Positions 1 to 9,699 of a stretch of 64,000 nucleotides of DNA are shown piece after piece. The DNA is taken from positions 806,001 to 870,000 of the forward strand of contig OX637796.1 of NCBI GenBank assembly GCA_951802425.1. Direction: 5' to 3'. The position numbers and the translations under genes are program-made. The DNA comes from Clavaria fumosa (taxonomy: Eukaryota; Basidiomycota; Agaricomycetes; Agaricales; Clavariaceae). The stretch's first letter is position 1. Each line of letters starts with the position of its first letter. The notes beneath the pieces are model-generated. The model was not told where the DNA came from, ran no database searches, and saw only the letters and a program-made list of their open reading frames with translations.

Positions 1-770
1 TGGATTGTCTTAGACTAAGACAGTCTTGTCTTAGTCCAACTTGTCTTAATTTTTCTTAAATCCAATTTAAGACAGGTCTAAGACTGCCTAAGTCACTTTG
101 CACTTTTCCTGATGCTGATGGTGCTGGATGTGGCACACAGGATCCTGGAGCACTGGTATGCCTATGAGACGCTGCACAGGCGACGCACAAGGCGGTCCTT
201 GCCCTCGCTTATCCAGCCACAGGTCCCTATGGGTGCAGGCTTGCCTACATACGTAGCAAGCTTAAACATTGCAAGCCATGCAAAGAAAGAATGCAGAGAC
301 AACATCAGGAAACCTGAGCAAAACTTTTTTGAACTTGTGTGAGCTTGCACAAGCTTGTGCACACCTGACTGGCAGCCAAACACTGCCTAATTAGCAATGA
401 CACTGGGCCCCCACACCACTAGCTAGTTAGGCTGGTTAACTGTAGGTGTCCTATACCGGCATTTGTAGCAGCATTCAGCAGTTGTTCTCAGTAAATATCA
501 TCACCTCAGGCTGTCCGTATGCTTCCCATGACCTCGTGGGCCACTCGTAAGCTTCCCACAAGGTTGATGCGCCACTCACCATGTGAACAATCACCTGCTC
601 ATCGTGTGCTCATCATCTGTGATGGTGAGCTCACCTATCTCAACAGAAACTACACATTTTGGAGTCATTTCTTCTGCAGGCTACTCCCGCAACTATTCAA
701 TGGACAGTAGTAATCAAGTAATTTGAATAAAAGAGAGTGCCCATAGTAGGGACCATTCAATGGTCACTGG
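1..770. other. AT-rich repeat-derived sequence, no gene seen
   Basis: The first 110 bases are built from short complementary words (taagac/gtctta) that can pair with each other, as in the end of an inverted-repeat element running off the window edge. The rest shows only short open frames in several phases and no recognisable domain. Nothing further can be supported. Confidence 0.4.
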
Positions 771-2183
771 TCAGACTCCCCCACTGCTTGAGTCATTGGA
801 GCTTACTACTACAGGGGCCCTCTTGTTGGCCTTCTCCTTATGCTTCTGTGGCTTGTATACAGGCTCTCCATGCTCTGAACAGGCCTGATTTTCGGTTTTT
901 CTTGCCTTCAGCTCATCATCTGTTAGTTTAATCCACATACAGGAACTGGAGTCCAAAGCGTCAATGAGTTTGTTCAAATCCAGATGAGAATTGACCTGGC
1001 TGGGGTTGCAGACTACAGCTATGGGCCAGCTCTGTAATGCAACACCAAACTGCTCTACAATCTTTGCTTCATAGTTAGTAGAGTTCATCTGGCATGATTT
1101 CTTGATGAGCATGTGCGCTTGGAGGATGGTGTCTGCGAAAAGATTAGCAGGTATACAGAGTCGACTAGCTGGACATACCTAAGCCACCCTGAATCAGAGT
1201 CCAGCACTCACTAACTACTTTATGCCTGGCAATTGATCTGAAGACAGAGCCTTATCTGCATAACTTTATATGAGTCCTTTAAATTTACAGTTTGTGTGAA
1301 GCTTACCTAGCCTGCCAATAACCCAAGATTCAAGTTTCAGCACAAGCTCCTTTGCTGTAATCCTGAGAACTTCCTTCAAGAATCTTCCCAAAGCTTGAGA
1401 CATGAATACCCATGGTTCATGGTAGTGCTTGACAGTGAAGTAAAACTCTTCGATGCTGGTTTGTGCAACAAGGCATTCCCACTGTCCAAAGGAATCCATG
1501 ATGAGCAGTAATGAAGAGTGATGATGGACATACCTCAATATTCATGGCCTTGAACCCTGCATTGACATTTGCTTGGACCGCTTTTGGTGCCGCACAGATG
1601 ACAGCATGCTGGTCCTTCTTGTCTCAGACTTGTTGCAGCTCAGCTATGAGCTCTTGAAGTTCTTGGTTGGTGAGCTTCTGCCACTCTAGGTGAACTTCCT
1701 CTGCATGCTCAGTCAAATACTGATGGAGCTGATATTGGTTGCCAGGCTCTTGGTCTACCATGACATCTGTGAAAATTGGATAAAAGAGCAATTTCAATTT
1801 GACTCACCTTCGTTTGCCTGCATCATTTTCCTCCACACAAAAGCATTCCATGCACTGGGGCACTGATGCTTTTTTGTGCCGTTCAGTAGCAGTTGTGTCC
1901 TAGACCATTTCAACAAGCTGAAATACATGTGTGATGATCCTTACAAGGCAAACATATGAAGACCAAAATCTCACCACTTGTGTTTGATAGAAATAGCCTG
2001 TGCTTGCTCATCATGGTCTTTCCAAGCCTCAAGGACATCTTTAGTTAGATCTTGCAAGTGCTTCTGTTGGGACTGCTTCTGAGCTGCTGTGAGCTTTGGC
2101 CAAACCTGATGCATCCGTTGAAGAAAATGAGACATTGTCACTAGTGTTTTCAAGTCCAGTTCAGTCCAGTTTTTGGTCCTCAT
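771..2183 (-). pseudogene. Decayed transposon-companion protein of mushroom genomes
   Basis: Three pieces on the minus strand run in the same order as one protein. An N-terminal charged helical piece lies at 2183-1971 (HMG-box-like spacing, WPKLTAAQKQ). A middle piece lies around 1780-1266 and contains EWQKLTNQELQELIAELQQ, then an in-frame stop, then FMSQALGRFLKEVLR. A C-terminal piece lies at 1112-771, with YEAKIVEQFGV, ALQSWP and EPVYKPQKHKEK. From memory this order matches a family of unknown function that accompanies KDZ-type elements in Agaricomycetes; that assignment is not confirmed. Stops and frame changes make it a relic. Which gaps are introns and which are damage cannot be decided by eye. 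Confidence 0.5.
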
Positions 2184-2760
2184 TTGGGCTTAACTGTAAC
2201 CATAACTGGTTGAGACTGTAGCTGAACATATCCATAACTGGACTGAACTGAAGAAAACCGGTTCGTTTCAGTTAAGTTATGGTCTATAGACCAGTCTTGA
2301 CCAGTCTTTTTGAGGACCAGTCATGACCAGTCTTATTCAGTCTTATTGTCAGTCTAGACCAGTCTATCTACTCTAAAACAACACAACCTCAATCTTAGGA
2401 TTGTCCCACCTCACCTGCTCCCCATCAGCAGCCAGTAAGTCACAGTATTCCTTCATTTCATCATGTATTTCCTCCACCTGGCTCGAGTTCCAAGCAGCAA
2501 GGTCTCTGGTGGCCCCTTGTGCACCTACAAGGGCCTGCTCAGTGACAGTTGCTTATTAATATTTGAAAGATCAGTTATGACCAGTTAGGACTGGTTAGGA
2601 CCGGTTTCTTGCAGTCTTTTTGAAAACTCGGCAACCCTTAGACTGTTAACTGGTAGTGTCCAAGAATTGGCTTAACCATAACCAATGGTTCGGTCTTTTG
2701 CGGTTAAGTTCAGTTCAGTTTCAGTCATTTTTTCGGTCCAGTAGACTGGACCTTAAGACA
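2150..2760. repeat. Degenerate AGTC/GGTT-rich element relic
   Basis: The stretch is dense in short words such as gaccagt, actggtt, cagttcagt and their complements, on both strands. At about 2,629-2,640 there is ctcggcaaccctta, which resembles the end of hAT-type fungal elements, but I did not find a matching opposite end. The interior around 2,390-2,560 is less repetitive and has no open frame of note. Confidence 0.35.
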
Positions 2761-3166
2761 CTAATTGTCACTGTACCGCAAAGTACAAGAAGCACAATCA
2801 ACAAACAAATCATGTGTTACACATGAAGGACAGTGAAAGTGGGCAAGAAAAATCAAGCTAACTGCTCCATAATCAGACAGATTACATTGATATCTTCACT
2901 TGTTAAACCACCAGCGAAGCGCAAGACATGTACCCAGTCCTTTTGATCATATCCATTGAGGCACTGAATAATAGAAGAGCATGCTCTCTTGTCAAGATTC
3001 TGCTGCTCCATTAAATCATAAAGGCTTGGCTGTTGCCATCTAGCAGGATGCCAGGTTAGACCAGAATGGGGTGGGGCTGTGGGATGTCTATCTGTGTTGG
3101 AAATACCAGCATGAGCATGACACTGCCAGCTAGGACAGGGTGTGCCAGCAGGCGATTCAAGTGATT

Positions 3167-5844
3167 TAATGCAACATTTTATGGCAATTGCCATAAGTGC
3201 GTGATGCATGGGAGATGGCAAGCTACCATTACCAAAACTAATGCATTACATGAAGGCAGGGATGCATCACCCCAGCACAGATAATGCATGACAGAGAAAG
3301 GAGAGATGCATCACCCCATCCACCCTCATGCATCACCCTTGCCATCATGCATCCCTTCTGCTGCCACCTGCTACCTGCCCTCCTGCCGCCGACCCACTGC
3401 CCGCCCTTCTGCCGCCACCCGCTGCCTGCCACCCGCTCCCCACCCCGCTGCTCCTGCCTTGCTGCTACTGCCATTCCCCGCACTACTGCTCTGCCCTGCC
3501 CCTGCTTCTCCTGCTCCCTGCCCTGCTGCCACCAGCTGCCTGCCCTCCTGCCACCGCCTGCCACCCACTCCCCACCCTGCTGCTCCTGCCCTGCCATTGC
3601 TGCCACTCCTTGCCCAGCTGCTACCAATGGCCCCAGTCCCCACCATTGGTCTGTGACCATGGTTGGGGCGCTTGGGCCATTGCTACAGGGAGGAGGGCAC
3701 ACCTGGCAGGCAGCCTATCATGACCGCTGCCCTCATCACACCTGTCGCACCTGTTGCCCCTGTCAGCCCTGTTGCACCCATTGCCCCCATTGCCCCTGTT
3801 GCCCCCATCAGCCCCGTCAGCGTTGTTGTTGTTGTTGCCCCTCCCACTGCCATCATCGTTGCGCCACTGCTGAAGAGAGGGAGAGAGGGAGGGGTGAAAG
3901 AGAGGGGGGAGGGTGAAAGAAAGAGAAAAAAGAAAGAAGGAGGAACATGCGCCAGCAGTTGTTGTCATCGCCATCATCACCTTGGGGAAGAGCCCTAGCC
4001 ACCACTGTCATCACCATCGTTGCCACTGGCTGCTGGAGCTGCCATTGTTGTCATTATTGCCGCTGGCTGCTGGAGCCGTTGCTGCCATCATCATTTCTGC
4101 TGGCTGCTGGAGCCGCCACCATCATTGTTGTTGCTGCTGGCCACTGGAGCTGCCACCATTGTTGTTGTTTACTGCTGTTGTAGTTGCCATTGCTGTCTGC
4201 TGTGGCCATTATTGCCATCGTTGTCTGCTGCAGGTGTCATCGATGTTGTTATCAGCTGCTAAATGGTGGATTAGTGAGGGGAGAAGGGGGATGGGGATAA
4301 TGATGCACTGTTGCTGGCACAAGCATGGTGTGGCTGGTCAAGGCAGTTGTCTAGTCACACATGTAACTGTAAAGTGAGGAACTGATTCAATCATCATCAC
4401 ACTTTTTAGACAGCATTCTACATTGTAAATTTAACATAAGATTGTTGAGCATGTGGACTCAATCCTTCCCAATTATTTTCAGAATTTATTATATTCAGAC
4501 TAGGATGCAGGGACAGTTTTTCTGTCAGTAGGACAGATACTGTGGCTGTGACTTATGGGTCTCAATGACTTGGCCCAAGGCACAGGCAATGACAGTGATG
4601 ATGATGACTGCTGGCATGTGTTCCTCCCTCTTTTTTTTCCTTCCCTTTTTTCTCCTTCTTTCACCCTCCCCCCTCTCTCTCTCTCCCCCCTCTCTCCCTC
4701 TCTTCAGCAGTGGCACAACAATGATGGTGGCGGGAGGGGCAACAACAATGACAACAGTGACAGGGCTGATGGGGGCAATGGGTGCAAGGGGTGCAATGAG
4801 GGTGGCAGCCATGATAGGCTGCCTGCCAGGTGTGCCCTCTCTCCCTGTAGCAATGGCCCAAGCCCCCAACTGCCAGTGTGGTCACAGACCAATGGTGGGG
4901 ACTGGGGCCATTGGTAGCAGTTTGGCAGAGAGTGGCAGCAATGGCAAGGCAGGAGCAGCAGGGTGGGGAGTGGGTGGCAGGCGGTGGCAGAAGGGCTGGT
5001 GGCTGGTGGCAGCAGGGCAGGGAGCAGGAGCAGCAGGGGCAGGGCAGAGCAGTAGTGCGGGGAATGGCAGCGGCAGCAAGGTGGGAGCAGCGGGGTGGGG
5101 AGCAGGTGCAGGGAGCAGGAGCAGCAGGAGCAGGGCATAGCAGTAGTGTGGGGAATGGCAGTGACAGCAAGGCGGGAGCAGCGGGGTGGGGAGCAGGTGG
5201 CAGGCAGTGGCAGAAGGGCGGGCAGCGGGTGGTGGCAGCAGGGCAGGTGGCGGGTGGCAGTGGCAGGGCAGGCGGTGGGTGGTGGCAGCAGGGTGGGCGG
5301 CACGAGGCAGCAGCAGTGGCTGGGGATGATTGTGGTGGCAGCAGTGGCAGTGCAGCATGCAGTAGCAATGGCCCAAGCCCCTGGCAGTGGTCAGCAGCTG
5401 GGTGCCAGATGGCATATGCAGGCATGGATGGAGCACAGGGTGTGCCAGGAGGTGTGGATGGAATGAAGGGTGTGCTAGGTGTGTGTGCAGGGCGCAGGGG
5501 TGCACCAAGCAGCAGAGGATGCACCAAGATAGTAGCAGGGCGGGGAGCGGGTGGGTGAGGAGCGGGTCAGGCGCAGCGGCAGGGTGGGGAGTGGCGGCAG
5601 GGCGGGGAGTAGTGGCAGGGTGGGGAGTGGTGGCAGGGTAGGGAGTGGCAGCAGGGTGGGAGCAGGTCAGGTGTGGCAGGGTGGGGAACGAGTGGTCAGC
5701 TGCAGCAGCAGGGTGGGGGGTGGAGGCAATGCAATGTGGCAGGGGATGAGGGGGATGGAGGGTGATGCAACATGGCAGGGGATGGTGACTTGCCATTGAG
5801 GTTGCATCATGCACTTATGGTAATTGCAATAAAATGTTGCATTA
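3167..5844. mobile_element. 2.7-kb element with about 40-bp terminal inverted repeats and long simple-repeat arms
   Basis: The left end (TAATGCAACATTTTAT..., 3167 on) and right end (...ATAAAATGTTGCATTA, to 5844) are inverted copies over about 40 bases with a few mismatches, continuing through CCATAAGTGC and TGATGCA. The ends are bounded by TA, and removing the element with one TA restores an open frame on the minus strand, which supports a true insertion with TA target duplication. No transposase is visible. The interior is almost entirely purine/pyrimidine-skewed simple repeat, so it is a non-autonomous element. Superfamily is uncertain; TA duplication fits Tc1/mariner or related. Confidence 0.6.
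3240..5800. repeat. Long imperfect inverted arms of GC-skewed simple repeats
   Basis: About 3,590-3,990 (pyrimidine-rich: ctgccaccgcctgcc, then ggttggggcgcttgggcc, then gccccc...gttgttgtt) is the inverted counterpart of about 4,575-4,950. Further simple repeat extends outward on both sides. The centre (about 4,000-4,260) holds ctggctgctggag repeated at roughly 33-39-bp spacing, followed by about 200 bp of ordinary AT-rich sequence. Open frames up to 310 codons exist on both strands, but they only encode runs of Pro/Cys/His/Ala or Gly/Ser/Arg/Gln dictated by the repeat, so they are not genes. Confidence 0.7.
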
Positions 5845-6439
5845 CAATGCTCACATCTGGTGGCACCAGGTGGCACAGCTCTGGGTTTGTCCTGTGGCTG
5901 TGGGTTCTTCACTGTGACAAGTACACCTGCCTCTAGAGTTGGCTCATGCTGCAGCTTCATCAGCTTCTTTGTTTGCCTTGCTGTAACTACGGTGGGTAGG
6001 CTTGTTGCTGGAGTCACAGATTCTTTGTTGAGTGGCACAGGAGATAACAGAGGGGACTGAATAGAAAGGACTGCCTTCATATTAAGTAATAGTACTATGC
6101 TGACTGAGAACTCACATGCCATAGAAGCAGCACTGACAGCTTCTTTGCCCTTTCCATCAGTCTGATTGATGCCAAGATTTCCGCCTGAGGTTCTGAGGTG
6201 CATGACATCAGATTGTGCATCTCTATGTCTGAGCCAGAGAATGAAATGTTGAAGTCTGTAAGCCCTGATACGCTGCTTGAAGAAATTCTGTGCATCCTGA
6301 CTGAGTCTTGGCAGTCCACAGGGTCAAAAACTGCCTGGAAGGTCACTTGAACCAATAACTAGTCAAACACACCAGACCCTGGTAGCAGCATGTATGAATT
6401 GGCTCTCATTACCATTTTCCAGTGTTGTATGTATATTCC

Positions 6440-7144
6440 TCTGATTTAGAACACCTAGAATGATATATGGCCAATTGTAATCACAAGGTAGCCACTCTAC
6501 TTGTCCCATACATTAGCACCTCTGTTCACTGGCTGATTGCATGGTACATTGACTGCTCTAATTGTCCCATCCATTGGCATCTCTGATTGACTGGCTGGCT
6601 GCATGATACATTAAGTCTTCTAATTATGCCATGCATTGACCCCTCTGATTCAATGGCTAATACATGGTCACCTCTAGTTGTATGATACATTGACCACTCT
6701 AGTCAAATAGCCAATATATTGGCTGCTCTAATTGTCCCATACATTGGCATCTCTGGTTGACTGACTCATTGTATGATACATTAAGTCTTCTAATCATACC
6801 ATGCATTGACTCCTCTGATTCAATGGCTAATACATGGCCACCTCTAGTTGTCTGATATATTGACCACTCTAGTCAAATAGCCAATATATTAAATGCTCTA
6901 ATTGTCCTATACATGAACACCTCTGATTCACTGGCTGATTGCATGATACATTGACTGCTCTAATTGTCCCATACATTGGCATCTCTGGTTGACTGACCCA
7001 TTGTATGATACATCAAGTCTTCTAATCATACCATGCATTGACTCTTCTGATTCAATGGCTAATAGATGGCCACCTCTAGTTGTATGATATATTGACTGCT
7101 CTGATTGCATGATACATTGACTGCTCTAATTGTTCCATACATTA
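6440..7144. repeat. Degenerate tandem array (about 170-230-bp units with nested 60-bp subunits)
   Basis: The phrase ctaattgtcccatacattgg recurs at about 6,558, 6,728 and 6,960. It is each time followed by atctctg-ttgactgactg, then gatacattaagtcttctaatc, gattcaatggctaatacatgg and cacctctagttgt. One interval is about 60 bp longer because a sub-block (ctctaattgtcc...gcatgatacattgactg) is repeated. The array is interrupted at its right end by the palindrome at 7145-8480. Confidence 0.7.
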
Positions 7145-8480
7145 GCACAGTCAGCCAGTCAGCCAGAATAGGAATGCTGGTCAAACAATGGCAAACAAAA
7201 TATGCTAAAAATAAAAACAAAAACTCGAAATTGAGCAGCCCTGTGCCTGGTCCCTTGGGCACAGGTTACCAATCAGGCATAGCTGTTTTTGGTAAGCTGC
7301 TATGACCATGGGAAAATTTTTGCATGGCTTGCAAAATATGACTTTTTATACCAAAAAATCAGCAAAAATCAGGGGATTCCAAATCTGGATACCCCACATT
7401 TGTATCTGCCTTGGTTGAGTGTCAATTTGCAAAATATACAGAAAATATTCATTTTTCCATAATTCTGCAGTACTCTGGCTTGAAAATGGATAGTAGAGGA
7501 TACACACACTACCTGTGGACATATGGGGAGGGTGTGGATTAGTTTAACAACCCACCCACCATCTCTGTCACCTCCCTGGAATCTGTTACTAGGAATTAGG
7601 GTGTTATTGGCCTGGGAGCATGCCTATTTGTTATATTGCAAATTCCAGCCATCAGACTACACCTTATGACATGTAATACAATCATACAAAAGCCCATAAT
7701 ATTTGGTGCAGAATTACAGATTCCCCATGTCTATTTTCCCAAAATTCTCAAAATCTCTCCCCAGACAGTCCCCTTTGTCAAATCACATATTCTTGTTGTC
7801 TGATAGCTATCAGACTAGCTATCAGACAACAAGAATATGTGATTTGACAAAGGGGACTGTCTGGGGAGAGATTTTGAGAATTTTGGGAAAATAGACATGG
7901 GGAATCTGTAATTCTGCACCAAATATTATGGGCTTTTGTATGATTGTATTACATGTCATAAGGTGTAGTCTGATGGCTGGAATTTGCAATATAACAAATA
8001 GGCATGCTCCCAGGCCAATAACACCCTAATTCCTAGTAACAGATTCCAGGGAGGTGACAGAGATGGTGGGTGGGTTGTTAAACTAATCCACACCCTCCCC
8101 ATATGTCCACAGGTAGTGTGTGTATCCTCTACTATCCATTTTCAAGCCAGAGTACTGCAGAATTATGGAAAAATGAATATTTTCTGTATATTTTGCAAAT
8201 TGACACTCAACCAAGGCAGATACAAATGTGGGGTGTCCAGATTTGGAATCCCCTGATTTTTGCTGATTTTTTGGTATAAAAAGTCATATTTTGCAAGCCA
8301 TGCAAAAATTTTCCCATGGTCATAGCAGCTTACCAAAAACAGCTATGCCTGATTGGTAACCTGTGCCCAAGGGACCAGGCACAGGGCTGCTCAATTTCGA
8401 GTTTTTGTTTTTATTTTTAGCATATTTTGTTTGCCATTGTTTGACCAGCATTCCTGTTCTGGCTGACTGGCTGAGTGTGC
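7145..8480. repeat. Near-perfect 1.34-kb palindrome (foldback) with 8-bp spacer
   Basis: The sequence from 7145 to 7808 is repeated as its reverse complement from 7817 to 8480, leaving the spacer atcagact (7809-7816). I noticed only about three to four mismatches in 664 aligned bases: two near the outer ends and one in the ggataccccac/gtggggtgtcc block. The outermost bases may belong to the neighbouring tandem array on the left. Both arms encode the same 60-residue open frame (ARxGMLVKQWQTKYAKNKNK), which is probably incidental. No target duplication is apparent. It may be a foldback element, a head-to-head insertion of one element, or an assembly artefact. Confidence 0.85.
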
Positions 8481-8696
8481 AGGGCAGGCCTGAAAAGGGA
8501 CATGTATTGTAATATATTGCATGGCTGTTGTCCACTTTGGGACAAGCACATCATGGTTGTCACAGAGGCTGTATTGTCATGTCTTGCAATACACTTACAG
8601 TCATCTCTTGCAATAGCTATTGATTGTAATTACAATACTCTATTGCAAGGAATTCACATCATTGACTGAAATAAGTGCACAATGGTTGAGAATCTT

Positions 8697-9117
8697 AATA
8701 TATCAAATATCAGAGCCTAACAATATCTTGGAGATGATATGAGAGGTTTCAATATATCAGATATCAGAACCTAACAATATATTGGAGATGATATGGGAGG
8801 TTTCAATATATCAAGTATCAGAACCTAACAATATATTGGAGATAATATGAGAGGTTTCAATATATCAGATATCAGAACCTAAAAATATATTGGAGATGAT
8901 GATATGAGAGATTTCAATATCAGATATCAGTATATTGGAGATGATATGAGGGGTTTCAATATATCAGATACCAGAACCTAACAATATATTGGAGATGATA
9001 TGAGAGGTTTCAATATATCAAATATCAGAACCTAACAATATATTGGAGATAATATGAGAGGTTTCAATATATCAGATATCAATATATTGGAGATGATATG
9101 AGAGGTTTCCATATATT
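8697..9117. repeat. 54-bp AT-rich tandem repeat
   Basis: Unit: aatatatcagatatcagaac then ctaacaatatattggagatg then atatgagaggtttc. Starts at 8697, 8751 and 8805 give an exact 54-bp period. Later units lose the middle part (about 8,915 and 9,070). Roughly seven to eight copies are present. The unit holds self-complementary words (aatatatc/gatatatt, gatatc). Confidence 0.85.
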
Positions 9118-9699
9118 GATTTCCTCCCCTCTAATCAGACCAATCCATACAACATCCATAACTTCTGATAAGAGTGATTCAATACATAAAAATACCTACA
9201 TGGCCTGTCAAATGAGCAGCAGTAACAGGTGAGCCACCACTTGCACCAAGCAAGGTAAATGATTGGGCACTAACCATTTGAAAAGGTGGGTCTTCAATGG
9301 CCTTGCTGCTTATGACAGGAGAGTAAGCCAGGAGTTCAGCCTCACATGTGTATTCATGGACCATGGTGAAGCAGCAGCACAAGGTTATGAGAGAGAGGGC
9401 TGGTAGTGAGTGACAAGGCAAGCAAACACCACTGCCACAGGTGCGTCAATCTGTGATATCATCTATTAGTCCAGTCATGTCAAAGAAGCAAAGATGAGTA
9501 ATGACATCATCTAGAGGTGTCTCAGTCTCAACTCTTACAAGCCAGGGCATTTCAACTGCTTGCTCAAATCTTCAACATATTTGACACAATTGCCTCACAT
9601 TAGAGAGAGAGCCATGCTCAACAGCAAAGTATACTGTTCCTCATATGTGTATTGAACATGCCTATAATATAGGAACCTGCTCACACATCTGAGAGCAAT
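9118..9699. other. Transposon-derived sequence without a clear gene
   Basis: Only short frames interrupted by stops occur here. It lies just before the recognisable part of the KDZ transposase relic and may be its ruined 5' portion, but no motif supports that directly. Confidence 0.3.

Larger units (their letters stand above)
2853..6203 (-). pseudogene. Unknown cysteine-containing reading frame split by a TIR element
   Basis: Two minus-strand frames flank the element at 3167-5844. The upstream part, starting at 6203, ends with ...RCEHC just outside the element. The downstream part continues with SLESPAGTPCPSWQCHAH and runs to a stop at 2853. If the element and one copy of a TA duplication are ignored, the two frames are in phase, so they were probably one protein with a CxxC...CxxxxC arrangement that could bind zinc. 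The N-terminal part is rich in Ser, Thr and Pro. I do not recognise the family. Its position in a transposon-rich tract suggests a mobile-element gene rather than a cellular one. Confidence 0.45.

Noticed and set aside
3284..5814. Open frames of 120-310 codons on both strands within the simple-repeat arms
   Set aside because: They encode only runs of Pro, Cys, His, Ala or Gly, Ser, Gln forced by the repeat, overlap each other in all frames, and lack any domain.
7105..8535. Two 66-71-codon frames encoding the same peptide at both ends of the palindrome
   Set aside because: The identity comes from the palindrome itself; the peptide is short, shows no domain and has no sign of selection.
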